DNA from: a bacterium
GTDB lineage: Bacteria; Hinthialibacterota; Hinthialibacteria; OLB16
Length of the DNA stretch: 64,000 bases
Direction: 5' to 3'
Assembly: GCA_022072055.1 (NCBI GenBank)
Contig: JAJVIK010000020.1
Span: forward strand, 1-64,000
Shown here: piece by piece, positions 15,754 through 25,902 of the stretch
How positions within the stretch are numbered: position 1 is the stretch's first letter
Layout: the number at the start of each line of letters is the position of its first letter
Made by a program: the position numbers and the translations under genes
Notes under the pieces: model-generated
What the model was told of the DNA's origin: nothing
Seen by the model: only the letters and a program-made list of their open reading frames with translations
The model's database searches: none

Positions 15754-18630
15754 CTAGCTGTCCAGGGCTTCACGAACCTTTTTGCCCAGATCAGTGATGT
15801 TGAAGGGTTTTTGGATGAACCGGATGCCGGCCTCCAGAATTCCCCGATGCGCGATTATGTTGGCGGTGTAACCGGACATGAAGAGGAGTTTCATTGACGG
15901 TCTGGCGGCATGAAGGCGATTCCCGAGCTCTCTACCGTCCATCTCCGGCATGATCACGTCCGTAATCAGCAGGTGGATTCCCCCGGGGTGCTCACTGGCC
16001 AGTCGAATCGCTTCCGCCGGGCCTGAAGCCGCGAGGACGGTGTAGCCGAGCTCCTCCAGGATTCTTCGTCCGATCAAGAGGATGGCGGGTTCGTCCTCAA
16101 CCAGCAGAATCGTTTCGGTCCCGCCTCGCGGCATTTCGGTTTCGACCTCCGGCGTTTGGTCGGCCAGGTCGGAACCGCAGCGGGGGAAGAAGATTTGAAA
16201 GGTTGTGCCCTTTCCAGTCTCGCTTTGAACTTGGATGAAACCCTCGTTTTGCTTAACGATGCCGTAAACCGTGGCCAAACCGAGGCCGGTTCCCTCCCCG
16301 ATGCCCTTGGTGGTGAAGAACGGCTCGAAGATTTGCTCCACCGTCTCCTTGCTCATCCCGCACCCGTTGTCGCTCACCGAGAGGCGGACATACTCTCCGG
16401 GGACAAATCCCACGCGCTCCTCGCAATATGCCTCGTCCAGAGTGGCGTTGGAGGTTTCGATGGTCAGCCGCCCTACCCCCGAGATCGCGTCGCGCGCGTT
16501 GACCGTGAGGTTGGCCAGGATTTGATTGACCTGGGTGGGATCGATCCTCACGCGCCACAGGCGGTACCCCGGGGTCCAAATCAATTGGATATTCTCGCCG
16601 ATGAGCCGTTGAAGCATTCTGAGCATGCTTGAAACGGTGTCGTTCAAGTCGAGGACCTTGGGATCGATGGTCTGTTTCCGCGCGAAGGCCAGGAGCTGCC
16701 GGGTGAGGTCGGCGGAGTGCATGGCGGCTTGCCGAATCGCCAGCAGGTCTCCTTTTAAGGAGGATTCGGGCAAATCGGCGCGCAGGGCGATGTCCACATG
16801 CCCCAATATGGCCTGAAGCATGTTATTGAAATCGTGGGCCACGCCGCCCGCCAGGCGTCCGATCGCGTCCATCTTCTGGACCTGCAAGAGCTGGTCCTGG
16901 AGCTTATTGCGCTCCTCCTCGACTCGATTTCGCTCCCCTTGCTCCAGCGCGAGGGACACCAGATTGGCGATGGAGATGGCGAAGAGCCTTTGTTCGGGCG
17001 ACCAGACAATGGGGCTGCCCACGCGCTCGTGGCAGAGGACTCCCGCGAGCTTGCCGTGGATATGGATTGGCACATCAAGCATGGAGGATATGCCGAGCGG
17101 AGTCAGATACGACGCGGAAAACTCCCGGGTGGCGGAGTGCGAATGGGCGTCATCCGCCACAATGGCCTCCTCGGACAGGAGCGCCTCGAAATAGGCGGGG
17201 TAATCCTGTTTCTCAATACCCATCCCGGAGGTGTGCCGGTCCTGAGGAAGCTCATAGAGGTCAAAGCACCGGATCGCGGTCCCTTCCTGAACAAACAACC
17301 AGAGGCTGACACGCTCCACAAGTTGTTGTCGCGCGTCCGCCTCCAGGAGGCTCCGGATGGTTTGCTCGGTGTCCGACCCGGAGAATGCCTCGCTCCGGAT
17401 GATCCCGGCCAAGACCTGGAGCTCCGCCAACAGGGTGTCGCGACTGAGCCGAACTTGGTCTTCGGCCTGTTTTCGGTCGGTGGTTTCCGTGACCACCCCT
17501 CGCATTCGCTGGGGCCGCCCATTCTCATCGAAGGTGAACTCGCCGCGCCCCTGGATCCAGTGCATGCTCCCGTCGGGCCAGACCACTCGATACTCTCGCG
17601 CGTACGGCTCTCGAGAGGCCATGCAGCGTTGAATCTCCGCGTTAATGAGGGGTAGGTCCTCCGGATGAACCCTCTCGGAGAAAGCCTCATAGGTCCCGAC
17701 GAACTCGCCGGGGGTGTATCCCCAGAGTTCCTCATGCCAGCGCGACCAGGTAATCCGGTTGTTGGGGATATCCCAGTCAAAGGTGCCCATGTGGGCGGCG
17801 TCGAGGGCCAAACTCAGGCGAGATTCACTCTCCCTGAGCGCCTCCTCGGCCTGTTTACGGTCGGTGATATCCCGATAGTTGATGACAATCGCGCCGACGC
17901 TCGGTTCATCCAGCAAATTCGTGACAATGGCCTCGATCCACCGCCACTCACCGCTCCGGCGTAGGAGGCGGAATTGGCCGGTGTCACGAGCTCCGGGCGT
18001 TTGCGCGATCCGGGCAAACCGCCCTTGGGTCCACACGAGGTCATCCGGGTGAACGATCTCGAAGATGTTGCGACCGAGAAACTGGTTCTCGTCGTACTCC
18101 AAGTTTCGAACAACCGCCGGGCTCTCCCAAAGCAGGGTCCCGTCCGCGCTCAACAAGGAGATACTGTCGAGTCCATTTTCGATCAGCGCGCGCAGGCGCC
18201 GCTCGGTCATCCGCGACGCTTCCTCCGCCTCGGCCCGCGCCACTCGCGCGTCCCGGTGGGCCAAAGCCTCCTTCACCGCGTGCGCCAGCCGGGATAGGTT
18301 CTCCTTGAGGACATAGTCCCAGACTCCCCCCCGGAGGCAGGCCACGGCGGTTTCCTCATTCATGGAGCCGGTCAGGATGATGAAGGGGATGTTCGGATCA
18401 TGCGCAAGCGAAACAGCGAGCGCCTGCATGCCGTCAAAGTCCGGCATGGCGTAATCGGAGATGATCAGATCGGGCTGGAATTCCGTTAGGGTTTGCAGGA
18501 GGCTGTCTTGGGTGTCCACTCGCCTCGCGGTGAAGGAGAGCCCCTCCCTCGCAAGTGCGGCTTCGGCGAGCTCCGCGTCTCGCGGGTTGTCTTCGACGAA
18601 CAGGATGCGTAGCGGACGAATGCCTTTCAT
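15754..18630 (-). CDS. Hybrid sensor histidine kinase (REC-PAS-PAS-GAF-HisKA-HATPase-REC)
   Basis: 958 residues from ATG 18630, which is preceded by GGGAGAAG; longer in-frame starts lack this. Domain order: receiver (about 5-125, phospho-Asp in [11 protein letters not shown]), PAS (about 150-265), PAS with PAC (about 275-395), GAF (about 405-565), HisKA with phospho-His in [10 protein letters not shown] (about 590), ATPase ([11 protein letters not shown]), and a C-terminal receiver ([11 protein letters not shown]). No membrane segment is visible, so it senses a cytosolic or diffusible signal. Having receivers at both ends suggests it works inside a multistep phosphorelay. No dedicated output regulator is adjacent. 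Confidence 0.92.
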   Translation of the reverse strand: MKGIRPLRILFVEDNPRDAELAEAALAREGLSFTARRVDTQDSLLQTLTEFQPDLIISDYAMPDFDGMQALAVSLAHDPNIPFIILTGSMNEETAVACLRGGVWDYVLKENLSRLAHAVKEALAHRDARVARAEAEEASRMTERRLRALIENGLDSISLLSADGTLLWESPAVVRNLEYDENQFLGRNIFEIVHPDDLVWTQGRFARIAQTPGARDTGQFRLLRRSGEWRWIEAIVTNLLDEPSVGAIVINYRDITDRKQAEEALRESESRLSLALDAAHMGTFDWDIPNNRITWSRWHEELWGYTPGEFVGTYEAFSERVHPEDLPLINAEIQRCMASREPYAREYRVVWPDGSMHWIQGRGEFTFDENGRPQRMRGVVTETTDRKQAEDQVRLSRDTLLAELQVLAGIIRSEAFSGSDTEQTIRSLLEADARQQLVERVSLWLFVQEGTAIRCFDLYELPQDRHTSGMGIEKQDYPAYFEALLSEEAIVADDAHSHSATREFSASYLTPLGISSMLDVPIHIHGKLAGVLCHERVGSPIVWSPEQRLFAISIANLVSLALEQGERNRVEEERNKLQDQLLQVQKMDAIGRLAGGVAHDFNNMLQAILGHVDIALRADLPESSLKGDLLAIRQAAMHSADLTRQLLAFARKQTIDPKVLDLNDTVSSMLRMLQRLIGENIQLIWTPGYRLWRVRIDPTQVNQILANLTVNARDAISGVGRLTIETSNATLDEAYCEERVGFVPGEYVRLSVSDNGCGMSKETVEQIFEPFFTTKGIGEGTGLGLATVYGIVKQNEGFIQVQSETGKGTTFQIFFPRCGSDLADQTPEVETEMPRGGTETILLVEDEPAILLIGRRILEELGYTVLAASGPAEAIRLASEHPGGIHLLITDVIMPEMDGRELGNRLHAARPSMKLLFMSGYTANIIAHRGILEAGIRFIQKPFNITDLGKKVREALDS

Positions 18631-18818
18631 CCACTTCTCCCGATGCCCATGAGGCCTCGACTCGATCTTGAGACGTTGAGGCACAGCCGCCCCAGTGACG
18701 TAGTTTAGCCGTCCTTCAGGCAAAGTGGTACTCTTAACTCATCTTACGGCTGCGGGCGGGGACACGCCTTGTGAACCGCCGATGGGGCGATACCATGAGC
18801 GCCCGGAGGACCACGCCG

Positions 18819-21713
18819 ATGAGACTTCTCCTCGCTTTCCCGTGGGCCATGGCCCTGATCTTGGGAGCCGCGACGCACGCGGCGGATGGGCCTGAACGCG
18901 CGCGCGCCTGGGAGGGAACCCTCACCATCCCGACCTACCCCTTGGGGCCTGAGGACATCAATCCGCGCTTCGAGCAGATGGATGACGCGATCATCTACCC
19001 TTACCCCATGCAGGACTACCTTTCCCCGGACAAGTCGGACCAAGACCACGGGGCCCTTTTCCTCGAGAATGAATACCTCAAGGTCACCTGCCTGCCGGAC
19101 CTTGGCGGGCGCATCCATTCGGTCCTGGACAAGACCACGGGGCGGGAGATGTTTGACACCAACGAGGTGATCAAGCCGGGTCTGATCGCCATGCGCGGGG
19201 CGTGGATCTCCGGAGGAGTCGAATGGAACACCGGCCCGCATGGGCACACGGTCACCGCGGTTTCACCCGTGGACGCCCTCGCGCGCGAGGATGGGGATGG
19301 CTCCGCGAGCCTGTTCATCTCCAACACGGAGAAGATCTTCCGGACCCGCTGGACGGTGCGGGTGACCCTCTATCCGGGCAAGGCTTACCTCCACGAGCGC
19401 ATCCGCATCGACAACCCCACGGATGGCGTTCACCCCTACTACTTCTGGAACTGCACCGCCTTCCCCTGCCTCCCCGGCACTCGCTTTATTTTTCCGATGA
19501 CCCTTGGAACCGACCACGACGGCAAGGCGTTCTTCCATTGGCCGATCCACGAGGGGGTCGATCTGACCTGGCTCAAGAACTATGACAAGCCCTCTTCCAT
19601 CTTCGCCTACGAGTGCACTCAGGATTTCTTCGGGGCCTACGATGTCGACCTCGACCAGGGGGTTGTGCAATACGCCGACCATCGCGCGCTCCGAGGGAAG
19701 AAGGCCTGGACCTGGGGGCAGTCGGAGGATGGGAGGATGAGCCAGCGTGCGCTCACCGATGACGGGAGCGAGTACATCGAGGTCCAGAGCGGCCCGCTGC
19801 TCACGCAATCGGACTATGGGCTGCTCGAACCCCACGAGGGGGTGGGATGGGAGGAGTGGTGGTACCCGGTCCATGGTCTTGGAGACGGTTTCGAGTTCGC
19901 CACCCGCGACCTCGCCGTACAGACCGCTCGCGAGGAGGGATCTAAGAAACTCCGTCTTTCCCTCTTGGCCACTTCGGAATTCCCCTCCGCCCAAATTGAA
20001 ACGAGGCCGATGGGGTCGCCGGATGCGGTCGGCGGGACAGATGTCCGGCTTGCGGACCTCTCTCCGAGGAAGCCCGTCCACCTCGATCTTGCGGCAGGGC
20101 ATCCTCCCCCTCTCCAGGTGGAGATCAAGAGTCGGGAAGGATCTGTGCTGGCCTCCTTTGTCACTCCGCTCCCGATCCCCAAGGTCGAGCCGCCGGAGGA
20201 GACCGAAAAGCCGCGAGAGAAGGCCGAGCCGAGCGCGGAGGAGGAGTACCAGTCCGCTCTTGTGGCCGACCAAGCCACGAAACGGGTCCAGGCGCGCGCC
20301 GGTTACGAAAGGGCGCTCTCCAAGGATCCCACGCACGCCGCATCGCTCAAGGCGCTGGCGGTCCTGGACCTCGAAGCGGGACTCTATGAAGCGGCTGAAG
20401 CGGGTCTGCGGAAGGCGCTTGAAGTCGAGCCGGGCGATGGCGCGGCCTGGCACTTTCTCGGCGCGGCGCTTCTCAAGCAAGGGGAAAACGAGGAATCCCT
20501 CCGCTGCGCCGAGAAAGCCGCGGAGCTGCTCCCGAAGTCCTCAAGAGGCTCGGACCTTGTGGGACGGCTGCGAATGAGGTCAGGCCAAAATGGGGAAGCG
20601 ATCTCCGCCTTCCGGTCCGCCCTAGAGAGGAACCCTGAGGATGATCGCGCGGCGGATCATCTGCTCCTCGCGCTCTGGCTTACGGGTGCAAGGGAGGAAC
20701 CCGGGACTTTCGCCCGGGAGCGCATCCGCCAGGATCCCACCACGGTCATACCGCATCTTGTCCTTTTCCGGCTCGAGGGAAACGAGGGGGATGGATGGAT
20801 CGAGGAGGTGGTGACCTGGGCGGGGGAAGATGCGTTCACCCTGACCGAGGCCGCGCATGCGCTTGTGGAGGCCGGACTCGCAGAGGAGGGACAAGCGATC
20901 CTCAAGCGATTCAGTCCCTTGGAACAACCCTTCCCCTCCCGCCCGGAGGAGCTTGAGGTCTTCACGCGCGCCTTGGCGGATTCTCCCGCCGATGCCACCG
21001 CCCAATTGCGCCTGGGGAATTTGCTCGCCGGGTTGCTCCGAATCGAGGAGGCAGTCCCTCGTTGGGAGGAGGCGGCCAGGTCGGATCCTTCTCAGAGTGT
21101 CGCTTTCCGGAACCTCGGCCTTCACGCCTGGAAGCGGGAATCCGACCTCGCCAAGGCCGAAGGGTATTATCGGAAAGCGATCCGGGCGCGGCTTTCGGAT
21201 CAGGTGCTTTACCGCGACCTCGGGAAGATTCTGCTGGAGGCCGAGCGAGCTCCCGATGCCATCGCCTTGATGGAGAGCCTTCCGGCGGGCGGGGTTCGGA
21301 GGAACGATGTGATCGAGACTCTCGCGAAGGCATACAACACGGAGCGCCGGTTTGAGGACACCATCCGCCTCTTGGAGGGGGTCTCCTTCTCGAACTGGGA
21401 GGGGCAGAAGTCTTCGCGGGAGCTGTGGGCCACCGCGCGGATCGAACGCGGCAGGGGGATGCTTGAGGCCAAACGGACCGAGGCGGCGCTTGCGGACTTT
21501 GAGAGCGCGCTGACCTATCCGGAGAATCTTGGAGTCGGTCGCCCCGCCGAGCCGGAGGAGGCCGAGGCGCTTTATTGGAGAGGCAAGGCCCTGTCGGAGC
21601 TCGGAAGAACCTCGGAGGCGCGGAAGGCATGGGAACTGGGAGCTGGGGGTCCGAGCCGCGCCGGAAAACAGGATGAGTATCGGGACCTGTGCGCCAAGGC
21701 CCTCGTGGAATGA
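18819..21713 (+). CDS. Exported DUF5107 / TPR protein
   Basis: 964 residues; ATG 18819 follows GGAGGA by 9 bases and begins the signal peptide (cleavage near THAAD). An in-frame ATG at 18795 and a GTG at 18771 are alternatives. Residues about 30-330 form a DUF5107 domain, a galactose-mutarotase-like beta-sandwich (motifs EYLKVTCLPDLGGRIHS, YYFWNCTAFP). From about 425 onward come ten or more TPR units. The DUF5107-TPR combination is widespread in PVC/FCB bacteria next to glycosidases and probably binds carbohydrate. No polysaccharide-degradation operon surrounds it here. Confidence 0.85.
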   Translation: MRLLLAFPWAMALILGAATHAADGPERARAWEGTLTIPTYPLGPEDINPRFEQMDDAIIYPYPMQDYLSPDKSDQDHGALFLENEYLKVTCLPDLGGRIHSVLDKTTGREMFDTNEVIKPGLIAMRGAWISGGVEWNTGPHGHTVTAVSPVDALAREDGDGSASLFISNTEKIFRTRWTVRVTLYPGKAYLHERIRIDNPTDGVHPYYFWNCTAFPCLPGTRFIFPMTLGTDHDGKAFFHWPIHEGVDLTWLKNYDKPSSIFAYECTQDFFGAYDVDLDQGVVQYADHRALRGKKAWTWGQSEDGRMSQRALTDDGSEYIEVQSGPLLTQSDYGLLEPHEGVGWEEWWYPVHGLGDGFEFATRDLAVQTAREEGSKKLRLSLLATSEFPSAQIETRPMGSPDAVGGTDVRLADLSPRKPVHLDLAAGHPPPLQVEIKSREGSVLASFVTPLPIPKVEPPEETEKPREKAEPSAEEEYQSALVADQATKRVQARAGYERALSKDPTHAASLKALAVLDLEAGLYEAAEAGLRKALEVEPGDGAAWHFLGAALLKQGENEESLRCAEKAAELLPKSSRGSDLVGRLRMRSGQNGEAISAFRSALERNPEDDRAADHLLLALWLTGAREEPGTFARERIRQDPTTVIPHLVLFRLEGNEGDGWIEEVVTWAGEDAFTLTEAAHALVEAGLAEEGQAILKRFSPLEQPFPSRPEELEVFTRALADSPADATAQLRLGNLLAGLLRIEEAVPRWEEAARSDPSQSVAFRNLGLHAWKRESDLAKAEGYYRKAIRARLSDQVLYRDLGKILLEAERAPDAIALMESLPAGGVRRNDVIETLAKAYNTERRFEDTIRLLEGVSFSNWEGQKSSRELWATARIERGRGMLEAKRTEAALADFESALTYPENLGVGRPAEPEEAEALYWRGKALSELGRTSEARKAWELGAGGPSRAGKQDEYRDLCAKALVE

Positions 21714-21739
21714 TCCCTGTTGAAAGCCACTCGGAAATC

Positions 21740-21768
21740 TTGACAGCGGATCGACCGAGAGTAAGAAT
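21740..21768 (+). promoter_or_regulatory. Promoter of tRNA-Gly
   Basis: Perfect TTGACA (21740-21745), a 17-bp spacer and AAGAAT (21763-21768, 4 of 6). Transcription is predicted to start near 21775, 8 bases before the tRNA. Confidence 0.6.
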
Positions 21769-21782
21769 GGAACACATTCGGG

Positions 21783-21858
21783 GCAGGAGTAGCTCAGTTG
21801 GTAGAGCTCCACGTTGCCAACGTGGTTGTCGCGGGTTCGAGTCCCGTCTCCTGCTCCA
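21783..21858 (+). tRNA. tRNA-Gly (anticodon GCC), CCA encoded
   Basis: 76 bases folding into a standard cloverleaf. The acceptor stem GCAGGAG/CTCCTGC, D-arm with AGCTCAGTTGGTAGAGC, anticodon stem CCACG/CGTGG around TTGCCAA, T-arm GCGGGTTCGAGTCCCGT, discriminator T and genomic CCA are all present. It reads GGC/GGT glycine codons. It stands alone between two protein genes. Confidence 0.97.
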
Positions 21859-21905
21859 TCCTCTTCTCCCACCTTCAGCTTCAGACTCACCGGCGACCTC
21901 GAGCC

Positions 21906-21927
21906 AACTTTTGTGGACGAAAGTTTT
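21906..21927 (+). terminator. Weak terminator-like hairpin after tRNA-Gly
   Basis: A 6-bp stem, AACTTT (21906-21911) with AAAGTT (21920-21925), and an 8-base loop, then TT. It sits between the tRNA and the next promoter. The stem is A/T-rich and short, so the call is tentative. Confidence 0.3.
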
Positions 21928-21930
21928 GAG

Positions 21931-21959
21931 TTGACTCAGGCGAGCCGATGCGGCATACT
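21931..21959 (+). promoter_or_regulatory. Sigma-70-type promoter for the hybrid kinase at 22116
   Basis: TTGACT (21931-21936), a 17-bp spacer and CATACT (21954-21959). The predicted leader of about 150 bases precedes the ATG at 22116. Confidence 0.5.
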
Positions 21960-22115
21960 GTCTGTTAGTTATATTGAGTCTTTTCCTTACTGAGTCTTGT
22001 CTTCAGGGCAATTTGAAGGACGGGGTTAAGTTGGATAGTTGTCTGTCAGGTGAGTGAGGGCCGGGGCGGGCTCGATGACCCGGGAGGAATCCGCCTGAAC
22101 TCATCGGAGAGCGGC

Positions 22116-23741
22116 ATGACCATGCCCCAGCGCACAAGAGCAAAGAACTCCAATTCCGGCCCATCGGAGCGAGAGCCCGGCGGGGTTGCGGCTCCCATTC
22201 CTTTCCCAATCCGTAAGATCCCGGTTTTCAGGGGTGAGGAGGATTCCTATCGGAAGTTCTTCGAGGAATCCCGGGACGCCTTTGTCATCACATCGCGGGA
22301 TGGGTTGTTTGTGGACTTGAACGAGGCCGCCGCGGAGCTCTTCGGGCGTTCGCGACAAGAGCTGATCGGCAAGTCCACGCTTCAAGTCTACGCCGATCCC
22401 ATGGAACGCGAGCGGTTTGTGACCGCAATCGAAGCGGCGGGCGGACAGGGAAACCTCGAGGTCCGAATTCGACGTTCGGATGGGCGGATTGTGGAATGCC
22501 TCGCCTCCTCAAACTTGTGGAAGGGCAAGGACGGAGGGATATTGGGGTATCGCAGCATCCTACGGGATGTCACCCGCGAGCGCGAGCTCGAAATGCAGCT
22601 CCACCAGTCCCAGAAAATGGAGGCGGTGGGAATTCTCGCGGGCGGGATCGCGCACGATTTCAACAACCTCCTCCAAACCATCATCTCCTATTCGCAGTTC
22701 GCGCAGGCGGAGTTCGAGCCGGGGTCGCGCGGGCTTTCGGACATCGCGCGGGTGCTGGAGGCGGCGCACCGCGCGGCGGACCTCACCAAGCAACTCTTGA
22801 CCTTCAGCCGGAGAAACAAGCTCGAATCGGCGGACTTCGATGTCCGCCCGCTGGTTCGCGACATGGTCGCGCTGCTGGAGAGAACCTTCCCCCCCTCGAT
22901 TTCCATCTCCTGTGAGCTCGAACGAAACCTCCCGCTGGTGCATGGAGACCCGACGCAGATCCAGCAGGTGCTCCTCAATCTCGCCATCAACGCCAGGGAT
23001 GCGATGCCGAACGGGGGGCGTCTCGATATTTCGGTCCGCGCCATGGATTCCGAAGGGGGCGGGCGCGCGGCCGGCGCCGCGCCCCGCCGTGGGAAGCACT
23101 TGATCCTGCGGTTTCTGGACACGGGCTGCGGGATTCCCCAAGAAGACCTTCCCCGCATCTTTGATCCGTTTTTCACCACCAAGGAGCCCGGCAAGGGAAC
23201 CGGCCTCGGCCTGTCCACCTGCTATGGCATCGTGGACCGTCACGGCGGGCGGATTCAGTGCGAATCCAAGGTCGGTCGCGGCGCTTGCTTCACGGTTTAT
23301 CTCCCCGCGGGGAACTCGGCGGCGAGTCCCGAACCCGAACCTCTCGGCGACAAGGACCTCCCGCGTGGGGTTGAGACGGTGCTGATCGCGGATGATGATC
23401 CGTTGATCCTGGCGCAAGCGGCGCGCATCCTGGAAAGCTTGGGATATGTGGTCCTCTCGGCCTCGAGCGGGCGTGGGGCTTGGGAGCTCTTCCGGAGAAT
23501 GCACAACGAAATCGATCTCGTTCTCCTGGACCTGCAGATGCCCGGCATGGATGGGCTGGAGTGTTGCCGGGAGATTCTCGCCCTCCGTCCCGATGTCCAC
23601 TTGATCCTTGCCGGCGGATTCATTGACTCGGAGGTTGAACGGACCATCGCGGGGATCGGCCAAATCGGGGTCCTCCACAAGCCTTACCATCATTTCGATC
23701 TTGCCCATTCGGTGAGACAAGCCCTCGACCGCCGAGGGTGA
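22116..23741 (+). CDS. Hybrid sensor histidine kinase (PAS-HisKA-HATPase-REC)
   Basis: 541 residues; ATG 22116 follows GGAGAG. A PAS domain (about residues 45-165, [15 protein letters not shown]) is followed by HisKA with phospho-His in [10 protein letters not shown] (about 190), an ATPase domain ([25 protein letters not shown]) and a C-terminal receiver (phospho-Asp in [11 protein letters not shown]). No transmembrane helix is seen, so it is cytosolic. The layout resembles that of the minus-strand kinase at 15754 and the two may share a phosphorelay, though neither has a neighbouring regulator. Confidence 0.92.
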   Translation: MTMPQRTRAKNSNSGPSEREPGGVAAPIPFPIRKIPVFRGEEDSYRKFFEESRDAFVITSRDGLFVDLNEAAAELFGRSRQELIGKSTLQVYADPMERERFVTAIEAAGGQGNLEVRIRRSDGRIVECLASSNLWKGKDGGILGYRSILRDVTRERELEMQLHQSQKMEAVGILAGGIAHDFNNLLQTIISYSQFAQAEFEPGSRGLSDIARVLEAAHRAADLTKQLLTFSRRNKLESADFDVRPLVRDMVALLERTFPPSISISCELERNLPLVHGDPTQIQQVLLNLAINARDAMPNGGRLDISVRAMDSEGGGRAAGAAPRRGKHLILRFLDTGCGIPQEDLPRIFDPFFTTKEPGKGTGLGLSTCYGIVDRHGGRIQCESKVGRGACFTVYLPAGNSAASPEPEPLGDKDLPRGVETVLIADDDPLILAQAARILESLGYVVLSASSGRGAWELFRRMHNEIDLVLLDLQMPGMDGLECCREILALRPDVHLILAGGFIDSEVERTIAGIGQIGVLHKPYHHFDLAHSVRQALDRRG

Positions 23742-23812
23742 CCCTCCTCTTTTCGCCTCCCCTTTGGATTGGTATACCTGTGCTTTCCCGGCTGAAAGGA
23801 CATCCGCGACCC

Positions 23813-24763
23813 ATGTATCGAAACCACAAGGTGGGGTTGGTGATTCCCGCGCACAATGAAGAACGTCTGCTGCCCGCCACGCTTGCGGGGATTCCGGAGC
23901 TCGTGGACCGCGTGTATGTGGTGGATGACGCGAGCACAGACCGAACCTCGGAGGTGGCGAGGTCGCGCGCCCAGGCGGACTCACGGGTCCGGCTGATTTG
24001 CCATGAGCGCAAGAAGGGACCCGGCGCGGGCATCATCAGCGGCTACCGCGCCTGCATCGCGGAGGACATCGACTTGGCGGTCGTGGTGGGGGGCGACAAT
24101 CAGATGGACCTGTCGGAGGTGGAGCGGTTCCTTGACCCGATCCTCGACCAGGGGGTGGATTACACCAAGGGCAATCGCTTCATGCAGGGGGGAAACGCCT
24201 TCGAGGACATGCCCGCGATTCGTCTGTTCGGGAACACGCTGATTTCATTCATGACCAAGATCGCCTCCGGCTATTACAAGTGTTTCGATGTGGTGGACGG
24301 CTACACCGCGATTGGAAAACGCGCGCTCCGCCTGGTTCCCTGGGAGAAAGCTTGGGGGGGATACGGGTACCCCATGGACTTTCTGATCCGGTTGAACACC
24401 TACGGCTGCAAGGTTCGGGACATTCCAAGGACCGCGATCTACCTCCCTGGGGAGCGTCAAAGCCAGATCAAGGGGATCCGTTACGCCCTCCGAGTGACCC
24501 CAATGATCACCCGCGGATTCTTCAGACGACTGTTTGTGAAGTATATCCTGCGCGACTTTCACCCGGTGATCTTCTTCTACCTGATGGGGTTGCTGCTGCT
24601 TCCGCTTGGGGGATTGCTGGCCTTGAAGATTTTGTGGATCAAGTTCGTGGTGGCGGGCGGCGGGGTGACTGTCCTCACCGGGATTCTGTGCGCGCTGTTC
24701 CTGATCCTCGGAGTCCAGTTCCTGCTCTTCGCGATGCTTTTCGACATGCAGGAGAGCTCGTGA
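23813..24763 (+). CDS. Family 2 glycosyltransferase with C-terminal membrane segments
   Basis: 316 residues. The GT-A fold begins GLVIPAHNEERLL and has nucleotide-binding VVDDASTDRT, the GDNQMD element (equivalent to GDxQ(M/H)xP of dolichol/undecaprenyl-phosphate glycosyltransferases) and the later GYGYPMDFLIR. Two long hydrophobic helices (about 245-275 and 283-310) anchor it. It probably moves a sugar from a nucleotide donor to a polyprenyl phosphate or lipid. The ATG at 23813 is used; a GTG at 23780 is possible. Its last four bases overlap the tgt start. Confidence 0.85.
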   Translation: MYRNHKVGLVIPAHNEERLLPATLAGIPELVDRVYVVDDASTDRTSEVARSRAQADSRVRLICHERKKGPGAGIISGYRACIAEDIDLAVVVGGDNQMDLSEVERFLDPILDQGVDYTKGNRFMQGGNAFEDMPAIRLFGNTLISFMTKIASGYYKCFDVVDGYTAIGKRALRLVPWEKAWGGYGYPMDFLIRLNTYGCKVRDIPRTAIYLPGERQSQIKGIRYALRVTPMITRGFFRRLFVKYILRDFHPVIFFYLMGLLLLPLGGLLALKILWIKFVVAGGGVTVLTGILCALFLILGVQFLLFAMLFDMQESS

Positions 24764-25902
24764 GCCTGGCATTCAGTCTGCTTTCCCGCGATGGACCGGC
24801 GCGTCGCGGACAGGTCACCACGGCGCATGGGGACTTCCAGACCCCGGCGTTCATGCCGGTCGGGACTCAAGGATCGGTGAAAGGGGTTCTGCCCGAGCAA
24901 CTTCGCGAGCTCGGGGCGGAGATCGTTCTCTCCAACACCTATCATCTGTATTTGCGCCCTGGGACCGAGGTCATTGAGCGCTTCGGCGGCTTGCACCGTT
25001 TCATGAATTGGAACGGACCCATTCTGACCGACAGCGGGGGTTTTCAGGTCTTTTCGCTCGCCCCGCTTCGGAAGCTGACCGAGGAAGGGGTCCGGTTTCA
25101 GTCTCACATTGATGGCTCCATGCACCTTCTCTCCCCGGAGAAGTCGATTGAGGTTCAGGCGGCCCTGGGCGCGGACATTGTGATGGCCCTGGATGAGTGC
25201 CCCCCGGGTGAAGCGGACCGAAGCACGGTCGAGCGCGCGCTGGAGCTCACCCTGCGTTGGCTCGAGCGCTGCAGGCAAACTCCACTTCGTGGACACCAAA
25301 ACCTGTTCGGAATCATCCAGGGAGGGATGCACGCCGACCTCCGGGCCCGGAGCCTCGCGCGCACCGTTGAATTCGACCTCCCCGGCTACGCCCTCGGGGG
25401 CTTTTCGGTGGGGGAGGACAAGGCGGTCATGCGCCGGGTTATGGCCGAGATCGCCCCCCGAATGCCCGTGGACCGCCCGCGCTACCTGATGGGCGTGGGT
25501 ACGCCCGAAGACTTGGTTTTCGCCATCGGATGTGGTCTGGATATATTTGACTGTGTCTTTCCCACCCGCGCGGGGAGAAACGGGGTGCTCTTCAGTTGGG
25601 CGGGTCGTCTGCATATTCGCCGAAACCAGTATCGCCTGGCCACCGGCCCGATTGATGAGAGCTGCGGCTGCTACACTTGCCGGAATTACTCCCTCGCGTA
25701 CCTCAGGCACTTGGACAAGGCGCGCGAAATCAATGCGAGCGTGCTGTGCACCATCCACAACCTGCACTTCTACCAAGATCTCATGCGAGCCTGCCGCAAG
25801 GCCATCGAGGAAGGGGAATGGTCCGAGTTCTCGGCGCGCCGGCTCGAACGATGGGCGGAGGGCAACTCGGGGGAGAACGGGGACGGTCAGTTGGAGGACT
25901 GA
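24760..25902 (+). CDS. tgt: Queuine tRNA-ribosyltransferase (tRNA-guanine transglycosylase)
   Basis: 380 residues, GTG start within the GTGA overlap with the glycosyltransferase and a GGAGAG ribosome-binding site. It exchanges guanine for preQ1 at position 34 of tRNAs with GUN anticodons. Visible are the catalytic Asp91 (LTDSGGFQVFSL), the nucleophile region FDCVFPTRAGRNG, the substrate loop ALGGFSVGE, and the zinc site CGCYTC plus a following Cys and His. Length is normal. No other queuosine genes are nearby. The 3' end overlaps the converging gene by 16 bases. Confidence 0.95.
   Translation: MSLAFSLLSRDGPARRGQVTTAHGDFQTPAFMPVGTQGSVKGVLPEQLRELGAEIVLSNTYHLYLRPGTEVIERFGGLHRFMNWNGPILTDSGGFQVFSLAPLRKLTEEGVRFQSHIDGSMHLLSPEKSIEVQAALGADIVMALDECPPGEADRSTVERALELTLRWLERCRQTPLRGHQNLFGIIQGGMHADLRARSLARTVEFDLPGYALGGFSVGEDKAVMRRVMAEIAPRMPVDRPRYLMGVGTPEDLVFAIGCGLDIFDCVFPTRAGRNGVLFSWAGRLHIRRNQYRLATGPIDESCGCYTCRNYSLAYLRHLDKAREINASVLCTIHNLHFYQDLMRACRKAIEEGEWSEFSARRLERWAEGNSGENGDGQLED

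Noticed and set aside
20622-21890. 422-codon minus-strand frame running through tRNA-Gly
   Set aside because: Its N-terminal DGTRTRDNHVGNVE peptide is the reverse translation of the tRNA gene, a familiar annotation artefact; the rest is antisense to the TPR gene.
15754-23741. Two-component operon with an output regulator
   Set aside because: Both hybrid kinases lack an adjacent DNA-binding response regulator, and a TPR gene and a tRNA separate them.
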